Origin: Xiphias gladius
Lineage: Eukaryota; Chordata; Actinopteri; Istiophoriformes; Xiphiidae
DNA: 64,000 nt
Assembly (NCBI RefSeq): GCF_016859285.1
Contig: NW_024401805.1
Span: 112,501-176,500, forward strand
Direction: 5' to 3'
The translations under genes and the position numbers were made by a program. The notes beneath the pieces are model-generated. The model was not told where the DNA came from. It was given only the letters and a program-made list of their open reading frames with translations, and did not search any database. Shown piece after piece: positions 21,401-32,459 of the stretch (the stretch's first letter is position 1; each line of letters starts with the position of its first letter).

Positions 21401-24400
21401 AATGTGAAACAAGCAGGCATCCTAGAAAACTTGAGAACCTTAAAATTTCAGGCAGGGAACAGATATAGACGAGCCCACCGCTAGGTCTGTATTGATAAGA
21501 TCCTGACGGGTTATTGATGATGTATTGATAAGATATGGATGGGTTATTGACTGACCCGGCGGCAGCAGTGTACAGAATGATGAGCTGTCTGAAATCAGAG
21601 AGAGACGGCGCCGGTTCGATGTTCATCCGTCGGAGAGTGGAGGCCAGGTAACTGAACTCACCTGGAGGAGACGGACAGACATGTGATAAAGATGATGAAC
21701 ATGTTTCACATGTGATATTTTATGTGAAATTGTTGTTTTTGAAGCGATATCTCAAATTTCACCTGATGTGTCTGATAATCGCATTTACATTTGTACACAT
21801 CATGTGAAGTTATGTATTTACATGCTTGTGCTTTGTGTTTAGAAGTGGATCGATCATATGTTACATGTTTTTACATGTGAATTTTCCATAAACATTACAG
21901 TAACATGTAACGTGGGAATGCATCACGTGTGAAACGCTCTTCCACACGTGATAAATTTACATTTGTAACCGATGTATCCAGGAGAGCCTGACGTTCTTTG
22001 GTTTGAGGAGGAAACTGTTCAGGATCAACTCCTCACACAGACTGGAGAGACCCGAAACGCAGACACAGGAGCCAATCGCAGCCCAGGACACAGAGAGAAG
22101 AACCAATCACAGCTCAGGACATAGAGCCCGGAGCTAGTCACATCCTCCTCCTCTGCCAGGTAAACTCACCTGTCTGCTGTCAGGTCCCTCTCTCTCTTCT
22201 TCAAAACACACAGTTTCATCAAGTTTAGTGTTTTATCAGAGACTCCACCCGGCCGGTCTGTCCATCACACCGAAACAAACACCAACAGGACACCTTAACA
22301 TAGCGGGTCATTTAGTCACCTTGACTTTTTTGTTTCCTTTTTTTGGTCTTCTTCTTCTCCGTCTGAGGTTCTTTAGCTCCGCCCTCATCAGCTCGTCCAC
22401 CTGCAGATGATAACAAAGTCGAACGCACCCACAGCCTAAACCTGAGAGGGATTACGAACAGCTCACCTGGATGTGTTCACCTGTGACTTCAGATTCACTT
22501 CAAACACAGATCAGATGATCAGATTATTACCTGAACATTTGTCAGATTAAAATTCACAGTTTTCGCAAATCAAGTTGTCTTTCACCTTTTACAGTGCACA
22601 CGTTTAAAATTTTTTATAGTGCATCCCCTCAGGTAAAATATGCACTGTAAAAATTACAAGCAGGGGGACACTGAAAAAAATCTTGACTGGAGAATACACT
22701 TTAGAAAAATATTTAAATAACTAGTGAATGTGCTGTAAACAACAAGCAAAGACAAGGTATATAAAACCCACACACTGTAAAAAAAATGACCACAAGTGAA
22801 TACACTGTAAAAAATTACAAGTTGTGGATGCATCAATACCAGAAAAAAAATTGGCCAAAAACCAGGGAATCCATTACATAGAGGATGTACTGTAAAAAAT
22901 ATCTAATGACATGATAATTAAGGAATACACTGAAAAAAAACAACAACAACCCTGTGGTGCACTGTTAAAACACATGGCAAGGTGCTGTAAAAAATTCTTC
23001 AGATGCGCGGTAAAAAAATATTAAAAAACACTACAACAATGACCAGTAAGAGACACACTGTAAAAAAATGACAGTTCACCTGGAGTTTGACTTCCTGTTC
23101 CACTTCCTGTCGCTTCTCCTCTTTGAGCAGCTGAACGTCAACAGTCGGCTGACAGTCGTCACGGCAACGCCACACGTCTGAACACACAGAAACAGGACGT
23201 GTAAGGTGTGTGAGAACCTCTCTTTTCTCAGGAAGAGACAGGAAGCGTTTGAATGAACTGACGCTGTAAATAAAGTGATAATAGAGTAAATGATTCAGGT
23301 GCAGCTGAACAACTGATTGTCCTCAGCAACCACTTCCTCTGTGGAAACCTCCACTTCCTGTGTGAGCGGCGGGCTCAGAGTCAGACGGCGAGCAGCTGGA
23401 CGATAAAATCGCCCCCCTCCCTCAACATATAAACAATGGAAGTAAACAGCAGCAGGTGAGTGGAGGCAACCTGACCTGAACTCAGTGGATATAAGAAAAC
23501 CTGAAACTGAACTTGGTCAGGTTCTGTACTGGTTTCACTGCTTTTAAGGTTTTAAACACTAGAGGAAATTAAAAAATATCATAAAACTGAGATTAAACAA
23601 CAACAAACAAACAAAAACCTTCTTCTTTTTTGAACTATGAACTACTTATCCAGCACTTTTAACAAAATCTAACTTTATTTAGTCGTTAAATATTAATACC
23701 TGTTTAACACTTCGTGACCCTGGTACCCCGCACGCTATCTCACTGCAGAGCTGAAGCGTCAGCGTCACACGTATGATTATGATTAGGACCATGATACAGG
23801 TGTCAGGTCAAACTGATCAGTGGTTGCCATGGTGACCGCTAGCGTTAAGTCCCGATAAAACCCCTCAGTTCCCTGCAGCAGGAACTACATTCACACCCCC
23901 ACCCCCTGGAAAAGAGCAGTGTTTGTTCCTCCAGAGGAAGAGGGGAATTGTGGGAACAGGAAACGACATCTTAGATCCACAGATTACATCTGATCTCAGA
24001 TCCTTGACGCAGCAGGAAAAAACTGAAAACAACAACCAGAACTGATCTGAGTGCAGCTGCAGGATGTGAAGTGTTTAATAATCAGCTCATTTCATTCCTA
24101 ATGATTCTTCATTCACAGAGAAAATAAACATTTTAATCCAGTTTTTTAAAGAAGCTGAACGAATTGATGAGAAATGATGATCATTTTGTGATACTTTATA
24201 ATTTCAACTTAATTCAGCTGCTGTTCTGTGTCAGGGACACCACTTGTCAGTTAGTGTCACTGTTGTGGATCATCCTGGTTTGAACCTTTTTCAGGATCTG
24301 GTTCCTCGTGTCTCTGTATGATTCTAACTGTTGACATTTTATTTGTGTAATGTTGTTTTCATGGGTCCCTGCAGTTTTTACAGAGTGAGCTGTTGTTTTC

Positions 24401-26527
24401 ACATTGTTGCTGTCATTGTGTGTTGAGCAGGTTTTGGAAAGCTGTCTAGTGTAGATGGATCTCGATGACTCGCAGGACGGTGTAAAAACCTGAACCCGGA
24501 CTTATGAAGAGGAGGAGGAGGAAGAAGGTGTGTAAATCAGGAGGTCCGAGGTCTGACAGGGTCGGAGCTGAAGTTCAGCTGTAAAACTGAACCAAAACAC
24601 CTCAGACTAAAACAACATGAGTCTGGACTCTGAGGAGGACCCAGGCTTGGTCCTGGTCTACAGAGAGCCCTCCTCGTTATGGGTCAGTGAGACCACAAAC
24701 ACTTCACCTCCTCCTGCAGGAAGAAGAGGGTGGACTGTGGATCAGATCAGATCAGATCAGATCATCATCATCAGGAGGAAGCACGAGAACACGAGTCTGT
24801 GCCTCAGTGTTTTCAGCTTCCTGCAGGTGTGTGTGTGTGTGTTCTGTGTTTATAGGATTATTATAATTTATTGATTATGTTGTTAATTCATTATTATGTT
24901 TGTTCCACTCAGTGTCAAGTCCGATGAAAGTTCAGCAGCGTCGGATAAAAGACGGAAAAAAGACATGAAGAAAAGAAAAGAAGAGGCGCACAAAGAAAAA
25001 GAGAGAGAGAGATGGGAGACGAAAGAAAAGAAACAAAAAGACAAATATTTGGAGAAATTATTTAACTGCTGTTGCACCAATATCCCAACTCAATGTCCAC
25101 TTACTGCTTTTTATGGGCTTTTCCTGCAGCAACAACAGTAACAAAGTGCTTTCGTCTTTAACCTGAGTTTGTGTCGGGTTTTCTCACATCGTCACGTCAG
25201 CTGTGTAGCTCGTGTCCTTCAGAAACATCAGGGAGGAAACAGCTGGAAGGACCCGTCCCACATCTGTTGTCCTACGACAGAGACAGAGACTCGTGTGTGT
25301 CATTTGTGACTTTATGTGGACTCACACATTTTAAATGTTAACTCATCATTAATGAAGCAGGTTACAGGCTGATCCGGATCAAACGTGAAGAGGATTCAGT
25401 GGCTTCACTTTTCTTTACCTCTGTCTCCCTTTTCTTCTTCTTCTCTCTCTCCTCCTCCCTGGCCGCCAGCAAAGCTGAAACCTGATCTCAGAAAACATGA
25501 ATTTAATCTGTTAAATGCATAGGTTTTGTTGAAAACCAGCAGCGAGCAGACAGGTTGCCTACCTGTTGAGGTGCTTTCTGAGCAAACGGAGAAGCTGATC
25601 CTCCGTCCTGCACATCTGGAAAGTCTGGAAACGTCCCTGTGGCGTCTCTGTGGACGGGTTGTTTTATTATTTTACCACCAACAGTGAAGCTGCAGTCGAC
25701 AGGGTCAGACACTCAACACACACACTTTAACAGCTTCTCGTTGACCTTTTTAGGAGCCGACGGTCTGACCTCGGTCTCTGTTAGACCCTGCTGGTCTGAG
25801 GTCAGTGTCAGAGATTTTAAATCACTCATTCTGACCCATGTCAGCTTTAACTCAGTGGTGGAAGAAGAACTCTCATCCTCACCTTACTGAAGTACAAGTA
25901 CTAATGCACCCAGTAAACATACTCTGTTACGTCAGTAAAAGTCCGTGAGTAGAATCAGGAAACGGTGCCGGAAGTATCAGAAGTATTTAAACCGGCTGCT
26001 GTCGCTGCTCCAGGGTTTTTACTATTAATCCATTAATTGTTTGTAAAATTCAGAAAATAAAGAGAACTCTCTGAGTTCAGAGATTCGGAGCTGATTTTAC
26101 ATTTGATTTATATTTAACCAACAACTGTTAAAAATAAAGTAAAAGCAGAAAAGCAAAAAAGGAAAAGCAGCCGATCGTCACGTTTAAGAAGCCGGAACCA
26201 TGAAATGAACTATTTGATAGAAAAGTTCATTTCTGTCTCTTCTCTTCTTGTCTCTGTAAAATACCTGCACATGTCGGAAGTGATACTGTCGTAAAGTTCC
26301 TCTCCGAGACCTACTGCAGGACAAGAATGCAGAACTTCAGGCAACTACTCGGTTACCTGAATAACAAACGGCGGCAGCTCACAGAAAATAAGAACTGATG
26401 GCAGATCAGTGAGAGCCTTTAGTCCTGATGAAGACCTTCGAGAGATGTCGAAAGCTCTGACACGTGTCAGACACTCAGACCATTTTGTCTTTTATACGGT
26501 GGAACAATAATAATAATAGTAATAATA

Positions 26528-26594
<67 letters not shown>

Positions 26595-28141
26595 CAGGAC
26601 TAGAGGAACCATGGGAACAAGGGGAACAAGAGAAATTACAAAGAAGCACAGAACCAGAGGAAGGACAGGAAGAACCAGAAAACCCAAAAGAAACTGGGGA
26701 ACCAGAAGGACCAGAGCAACTAGAGAACCAACAATGACAAAAAAAGGGACCAGAGGAATCAGGAAAGGCAGAACAAAAGGGGGAAGAGAGAAACCACAAG
26801 AACCAGGGGAGGAAATAAATAAAGCAGACGAACTTTAGGAACCACCGGTAGGAGCCAGAAGAACCAGTGGATGTGGAACCAGAGGAAGAGCAGGACTCAT
26901 TAGAACCTTGAGGAACCATGGAAAGAGCCAGAATAATCAGAATAACCAAAGACAACAGAGGAGAAACCAGAGGAACCAAGAAGTGTCTCCAAATGTACAT
27001 AGCGATCTGATACTTGAGGATCTGGCCAGACCTGCACTTCATGAACCACTGTCGGATGTGTTCCTGCAGAGCCTCCTTCATGTCAGTTCCTTCCGCATCG
27101 AGCACTGACTGCTTCACACTGAGCCGGGGTCTCTGGTACTCCTCCTCGTTCTGATCCTGGATCAATCTCAGACCTGGTATGGACGAAACGTATTTCGTCT
27201 CTGATACTGATTCTTAAGCAGCAGAAACGAATTTAGTTCAGACTGCAGCTTCAGTCCTGTTGTTTTTCAGCCTATATCTGTTTCCATTCAGTCAAACCGT
27301 CCCATTAAAAGCAGCCGAACCAGCGGTGATCAGCTCCTGTGGCAGCGCAGCTGTGGACTTACAGACAACTGTCACTGGATCACTGCGATACCAAAGAAAA
27401 CTTAAAAACGGGAAGATTCTGAATGAAGTTCTGCAGCCTCTTTTTCTTCTGCTTTCTAAGTGGGTTTCTAATGACGTCCTCAGGAAGTGGAAGCCAAACG
27501 GAATCATCTCAACATGTTTTTCATGTCTGCCAGTTCAGGTCTGACTCAGGTCTCTGAGGAAGGATCACTATTGTTTGTATTTGTTTAATTTACTCTTAAA
27601 GTTGTGAAATATTGTAACGACTCATAAAACCATAAAACCTTCAGAACGAAAATCTTTTAAATCTTAGAAAACTTGCGTTTTAGCAGCAGCTCTGATCCAC
27701 TTTGGATCGGGTGGATCAAGTGAATTAGGTTTGATCCATTTTCTTTCTGGCTGAATGTGGATCAGCTGTGATCCGTTTTCCTGCAAACTGAACATGGATC
27801 AGGTTTGGTAGTGTTCTGGACTCACCGGGGTCATCTTCAGGTCCAGCAGCAGGTAATCAAAGTAGCGCAACTCAGAAAGTTCCAGCTCCACCATCTGAGC
27901 CTTGAGCTCCAGGAGTCGACCCATCAGCCCGTCTAGGACGGTCCGGACCCCCCGCCTCTTCTGGGGTTGGACCGGCTGCTCGTAGACCTCTTCCAGACTG
28001 CGGAAGATCTGCAGGTATTTTAGGTAGGGGATGGCCCGGTCCTGGAAGACCTGCAGCCGGTCCCTCTGAAGACCGGGAGGATCTGCAGGAACCCCGTCCT
28101 GAAGGAGGTCCTGGAGAGCGCCGTGAGCTGCCGCCCCCTTC
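18401..28141 (-). CDS. iqca1: IQ and AAA domain protein IQCA1/DRC11, partial or degenerate
   Basis: DRC11-type subunit of the nexin-dynein regulatory complex of motile cilia, an AAA-domain protein. Minus-strand exons by homology and splice sites: 28141-27826, 27173-27032, 25647-25563, 25481-25419, 23177-23080, 22400-22320, 22198-22170, 22041-21970, 21661-21552, 21131-20955, 20609-20523, 19055-18878 and 18666-18401. Landmarks in order: [54 protein letters not shown], Walker [11 protein letters not shown], Walker [23 protein letters not shown] and [14 protein letters not shown]. These sum to about 570 residues against roughly 820 in mammals. Missing are the N-terminal start, the IQ-motif region and at least one exon between 25419 and 23177. 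The phase does not close between 27826 and 27173, nor at 21970/21661. The TAA at 18403-18401 overlaps AATAAA, so the tail may end here or splice at 18425. Confidence 0.85.
18675..18790. repeat. GCTAACATGCTAATGTTAGC repeats
   Basis: Short palindromic phrases built on GCTAA/TTAGC and CATGCTAACATGCTAATG lie in the iqca1 intron just upstream of its last exon. Such motifs recur throughout fish introns. Confidence 0.5.
19561..20300. mobile_element. DNA transposon remnant with inverted termini (Tc1-type fragments)
   Basis: The left end CGATCAGCCACAACATTAAA and the right end, read in reverse (CCATCAGCCCCGACATTAAA), match over about 26 bases; both then continue into ACCAC. On the minus strand near 19915-19850 the text reads [17 protein letters not shown], the region around the first catalytic Asp of Tc1-like transposases but broken by indels. 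Around 20260-20060 another garbled fragment is visible. The element lies in an iqca1 intron. It is dead and contains two unusual perfect hairpins at 19722-19797. Confidence 0.7.
20523..21131 (-). other. iqca1: iqca1 AAA core exons: Walker A and Walker B
   Basis: Exon 21131-20955 carries [20 protein letters not shown], a canonical P-loop with GKK. Exon 20609-20523 carries [18 protein letters not shown], the Walker B strand with the acidic pair as ED, as is typical of this family. Both exons are multiples of three and in phase 0. Between them the segment [12 protein letters not shown] is about five residues shorter than the usual FNLS...GKYPG stretch. Confidence 0.9.
20720..20940. repeat. TTCCAGGTTTTCAAGGATGTCTA repeats
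   Basis: Diverged units of TTTCCAGGTTTTCCAGGATG-TCTAAGATGCT lie here in an iqca1 intron and again at 21215-21400 on the other side of the Walker A exon, so one repeat family flanks that exon. Confidence 0.55.
22585..23075. repeat. CACTGTAAAAAA-type degenerate minisatellite
   Basis: About twelve spaced copies of ACACTGTAAAAAATTACAAG-like units fill the iqca1 intron between the exons ending at 23080 and starting at 22400. Confidence 0.6.
24617..25141 (+). other. Unassigned two-part ORF antisense to an iqca1 intron
   Basis: An ATG at 24617 in a good context (AACATGA) opens [21 protein letters not shown] second open stretch from 24914 to the TAA at 25139-25141 begins [20 protein letters not shown]. 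It continues as a highly charged Lys/Glu helix and ends in a [14 protein letters not shown] cysteine cluster. The two can be joined in frame with a donor at 24730 (GAGG|GTGGAC) and the acceptor AG at 24911-24912, giving about 114 residues. I do not recognise the family. No poly(A) signal is close. It may be a small gene nested in iqca1, or chance. Confidence 0.25.
26506..26592 (+). repeat. (AAT)n microsatellite
   Basis: About 28 AAT units with two AGT interruptions near the start, in an iqca1 intron. From 26600 to 26980 it is followed by a purine-rich degenerate AGAACCAGAGGAA repeat. Confidence 0.95.
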
Positions 28142-29472
28142 CTGTTAGAGGAGCTGAGGACCAGACACAGACACCAGTACAAGGGTTTTTGAAGTCCTGG
28201 ACTTTATTCTCGGTTCAGAGTTCAGCCGTTATCTCCTTCCCCAGCATCTAGAGACGAGCTCAAAGCCGCTCAGAGACTCCTGGCTCCTTTACCTCAGTCT
28301 GGAACCTTCCTAAGAGAGAAGACTTTTCGACCGCGGCCCAGCTCTGCTTCTCCGGTCTTCAGCTTCCCCGAACCCCCCGTCTCACCCACTTGCTTCACCT
28401 ACTCATCACCTGGTTCACCTGCGACCGAGCGATTAACCTTCTCTTTTCCAGTTTCCTGCATCGTAACAGAAACATTTTAATGTACAACTTCATAAAACAC
28501 CATCAGAGGTGATCAGTTCCACATGAATCCATCAGAATCCAAATCAAGCGGACCTAAGGGGACCTGTTAGGATCAGGGTTCAGTTTCCGGTTCAGGTTTT
28601 ATCAGAGAGGAACTGAAGTCAAACAGATTAAATCCACATTTAGACTCAGACTGTTACTGAGCGAAATCCTGCAGGAGCCCGAGGAGAGAACCTGAACCAC
28701 TGAATGGGTTCCCTTAACATGTAGATCTGATAGAAACCAGATCAAACTGGATTCTGGAAGATTTTAGGGCCAAAGAGGTCCAGACTGAGGGGGGAGGAGC
28801 GCTGACTGATCCCAGAGCATCTACAAGAGAAAAGAAGAGCCCAGCGGCCGCTGTGGGGTTCGTCCATTCACCATCTTTATTCAAGTTGAGGTTCAGCGAG
28901 CGAGTTAAACTTCATGTTATAATTATTTGACGCAGAATGTTTTCTTTACAAATGAGCTCAGTGTGTCAGGTTTTGTCCTCCTGACAGTTTTCACTGTTTA
29001 TGTCTGTTCAGTCTCAACAATCTGAAGGTTTTTGATCCTTCATGGCTCCTGTAACTGCTGGACCTTTCACAATAAAGGCGCAGGAAGTGTGTGTGTGATC
29101 AGACTCATGTACAAAAACACACGACAAACTTCTCATAAGAACACACAAGGGTCTCTGGGGCAGTTTGACCTTAATGCAATGCATGCTGGGAAGTGTATGC
29201 TAATTACTATTAATTAGAGGAGCAGGAAACGATGCGTTGGACTTTGAGTGGCCGAGCTTCTGGTTCTACGCCGTGAAAGTGACGATTCAAGTGTTGAAAC
29301 AACAAACTGATGTAACAGAAAGTGTTTCCTGCTAGAAACAACCGAAGAAGACGAGTTTAACGTCTTCTTCGTCGTGTCTTGATGAAGAATAGCACACGAA
29401 CGTTTCCGTGAAACACCTGCTGAGACCGACAGCCTGACGTCACTGCTCCTGCGCTGAGCACGAGGCGCTGCT

Positions 29473-29486
29473 GTTGACATGGAAAC
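29473..29486. promoter_or_regulatory. Candidate RFX X-box GTTGACATGGAAAC
   Basis: The 14-mer differs in only two positions from the idealised RFX X-box GTTGCCATGGCAAC. It lies upstream of the iqca1 exons, in the divergent interval with ackr3. Ciliary genes such as iqca1 are commonly RFX targets. This is inference from a short motif. Confidence 0.35.
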
Positions 29487-29876
29487 ACCAACACAACCTC
29501 AGTTTGGAAACATTTCCCAGGATGTTCGAGGAAAATGATCCAGGTAAAAACTGAGTGCTGGGTTTAATCAGGTGAGAGAGCAGAATCAGAGCTCACCTGC
29601 GTGACGTCATCACCCGCCGCACCTGTGGGCGCTCGGGATCCTAAAAACCCCAGGATGCCGTGATTTAAGTGCGAGTGCAGTTCCTGAGCGGTGGGCTGCA
29701 GACCATCTGTAGACTCGGACTAACTGGGGGCTGTCGCCGGTCTCACTGGCGTCACTGGTGTCACTGGTTTTCTTTTTTTGTGTCTGTGCAGCGGAGTGTA
29801 GCGACCGCATTCAACGCCGCGCACGCGCACTGACGGTCCTCGACTAGGATTTACGATAGAAATAAAAGTGAAGAAA

Positions 29877-29974
29877 AGGAGGAGGAGGAGGAGGAGGAGG
29901 AGGAAGGTGCAGAGGAAGAGTCCGCCTGTCAGCGCTGCGGAGCGGAGCCTCCTCCTCCTCCTCCTCCTCCTGTC
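29877..29974. repeat. Inverted (GGA)n and (CCT)n tracts
   Basis: About nine GGA units at 29877-29904 face about eight CCT units at 29948-29972, separated by some 45 bases. The tracts are complementary, so one strand could fold into a hairpin. Confidence 0.85.
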
Positions 29975-30410
29975 CGGTGGTCCCGGTGTTCGGTTCATAA
30001 AACTGTCACAAGAATTTAGTTTTCAATTTATAAGATATAATTATAATGTTTTTATTTGATTGTATTTCATTTTATTTTTAGACTTAAGTATTTTTTATAT
30101 TTTATCAAAATGTTATTCTACTTTGTTTTTGTTTAGATAAACAGTATTTATTTTTATTTTATTATTTAATTTTATTCTTCATTTTGATTTTTAAACATGG
30201 ACCTATTTATTATAACATTTACTTCTTCACTTTTAAACTCTTATTTTACTTTCTATTTTAACAAATAAAATATAGACTTGTCCTTTAATAAAATTTCGTT
30301 CTAACGTCTCCGACTGTTTAGTTTCTGTTTTTTCTTCACTAAAACTTTCTATAAAAACTGAAGCTGTGAAACAAGGAATGAAAAGTCTTGACTTTCTTTC
30401 AGCGTTCGGT

Positions 30411-30457
30411 CTGTGTGTGTGCGTGTGTGCGTGTGTGTGCGTGTGTGTGTGTGTGTG
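30411..30457 (+). repeat. GT/GC-rich microsatellite
   Basis: A GTGTGTGC-type run lies about 100 bases upstream of the CpG-rich block taken as the ackr3 promoter. Confidence 0.85.
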
Positions 30458-30479
30458 GAGGATGTGTTGTCACGCGTCT

Positions 30480-30779
30480 TTGACTCTTTTGTTTGCGGTG
30501 TAAATGGTTTTTTTCGCGCAACCTGCAGCCGCATTGTCCCGCAGCGTAAAACGCAATAAATCAGCGCAGAGCGGAGCGGGGCTGCCTCTCTGTGGGCGTT
30601 TCTTCTTCTCGCGGCTGCTTATTAAACTGCAAAGTGAAGGGGGACACTGTCAGACCGCCTCAGACCGCCTCGGACTCTCCGCTGGAGGAGTTGGACTCTA
30701 CCCCTTCTCTGGACCCGGAATTTACCCGGGACGAAACAGTAAAGGACTCAAACAAGACACAGACTTTCCAGTTTAAGCT
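30480..30779 (+). promoter_or_regulatory. ackr3: Predicted ackr3 promoter and non-coding first exon
   Basis: A CpG-rich block (30500-30720, with repeated CGCG, GCGGAGCGG and CGCCT) ends in a strong splice donor, GT at 30780-30781 followed by AAGTG. The coding exon of ackr3 has a clear acceptor, AG at 35623-35624, only 22 bases before its ATG, so a non-coding upstream exon is required. ACKR3 genes in general have a 5' UTR exon followed by a single coding exon. Linking these two sites is inference; no transcript is visible. Confidence 0.45.
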
Positions 30780-30884
30780 GTAAGTGTTTGAAGTCTTTTA
30801 ATAATAAAAGACAAAACTCCGTGTGGTTTGACTCCACCTTTCAAATTCCGTCAGGTACCTATACCCGATTGGTTTCGCTCCCAG

Positions 30885-31900
30885 ACTCCACTTTAAAATG
30901 TGTTGTTTTGGGATTTTTTGACAGACAGGCCAGTGGATGTACTTTGCAGGAAAACTATTAAATGTGAGTATGAACCACTGATGCCATTTGTTGTATTCGG
31001 AATACAAATGTCGACACCAGACATCCATTCATTTTAGTGAAATCTCAACTTCTCTCAACACAGTTATTATCGTCTGAACTCCGCTGTAAAGTGTCAGTAA
31101 CGGCGAATGACAGAGCTTTGAAGGCGTATGAAATGTGAGCCGAATTGAAGACTGTGTCATGTTCGTTCCCCAGAAGTCTTAATATATGTGTTATAAGCTT
31201 TTAACGTTTACCATCAAGCAAAGAAACCATAAGATGAATCTCTTTTTACGGAGTTTGACGTTGTCAACGAAGTTTGACTTTAGTTCAAATTGTACTTTAT
31301 TTTGCAGTTTCTTAAACACGTTTGCAAATAATTAAATGGCCAAAAATAATTTGAAACACCTTATTTTTCAGCTCTATCGCAGTGAGAACTTTAACCCGGA
31401 CTCCCTTTAAAATGTGTTATCTTATGGCGTTCTGACATAAAACGAAATGTGCCTACTTCAGTAGGAAAACCGTTCGATATTTTTAGTGAACAATTTGTGT
31501 CTTCTTGTGTATTCGGCATAGAAAAAATTCACCAAACTTCACTTTATCTTTGTGAAAGCTTAACTCCCATTTGTTGACTTTTAGGCCCCCAGAGTCATTT
31601 GTGGAGTGTTGTCATTGAGGCACGTGTACATACTGGTGAAGGGAAACTACGAGATGTTCTCAGTAACCAGTGATGTCCTTTAGTAAATTCGGCACACGAC
31701 CGTCACACCCAACAGCAGTTAATCTCAATGAAATGTCAACTCCCAAGAAATGATTTGTGCTTCTTCAAGCAGCCCACGGCGGCGTATTCACGCGGAGGAA
31801 ATGTGCCTTAATAACGGCGAACGTAGTAGAAAAAAGTTTAATTTCATGTGCGATCGTCCCGTGATGCTGTATGAAATCTGAGCCCAAGTGAAAAGTGTGC
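30885..31900 (+). repeat. Decayed tandem repeats in ackr3 intron (left block)
   Basis: Phrases such as CTTTAAAATGTGTT, GCCAGTGGATGTACTT-GCAGGAAAAC, TATTCGGAATAC and GTGAAATCTCAACTC recur in the same order near 30890, 31400, 31610 and 31790. The copies are strongly diverged. Confidence 0.5.
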
Positions 31901-32459
31901 CATATTTATTATTTAACATCTGAATCTATATGTAATTGCGCTTGAAACTGTATCAACAAGGAGAGAATCCTTTAATTGAGAGATTTTCCAGCGGAGTTCG
32001 GCGAGTCTTTCGTTGTGGCCTGTCACTACGGCTGTTGTGGATGCTGTGGCACGGACAGAGGACAGGCTGAGTATTTTATGACACTTGAAGTGCACTCTGG
32101 TGGTTTATAGCGTTTCGGTGGTGCGTTCAGGAGCCTCTGTGTTCGAACCTCTCGGCTGGTGTCTCAGACCAAACTGCTTTTGACACAGAATGGGAGCTCT
32201 GGTCCCACTGTGTGTGTTTGAGAGCAGTGCCCATTAACATAAACCTGAAAACCTGCAGCACCGACGTGTTTCATTGAAAGAGAACCAGCACCGTCCGGAC
32301 TTAGTGTATTCTTTTACCTTCACAACTGGTGGCTCTGCCTTCTGAGGTTCGTTTTGTTAACGTTTGTAGTAAAACAGGTGAAATGTGTTTCTGCTGCTCT
32401 GAGTTCAGTTATATCTCAATGAAGGCTCAGTGAGGGAGAAGATGTGAGCATCAGAGGAG

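Larger units (their letters stand above)
28142..30480. other. Region between iqca1 and ackr3
   Basis: The first coding exon of iqca1 (about a dozen residues expected) should lie here, but I could not find it. The interval 29590-29840 is richer in CpG than its surroundings. A copy of a dispersed ~190-bp repeat lies at 28995-29165. AT-rich sequence fills 30000-30360 and a GT-rich microsatellite lies at 30411-30457. Confidence 0.45.

Noticed and set aside
26464-26838. Frame with a long Asn run followed by Arg/Thr-rich text
   Set aside because: Product of the (AAT)n microsatellite and the purine-rich repeat after it, inside an iqca1 intron and on the opposite strand.
29214-29480. 88-codon minus-strand frame from an ATG overlapping the X-box-like site, considered as the iqca1 first exon
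   Set aside because: Its start does not resemble the conserved IQCA1 N-terminus, and the frame is Ser/Arg-rich without homology.
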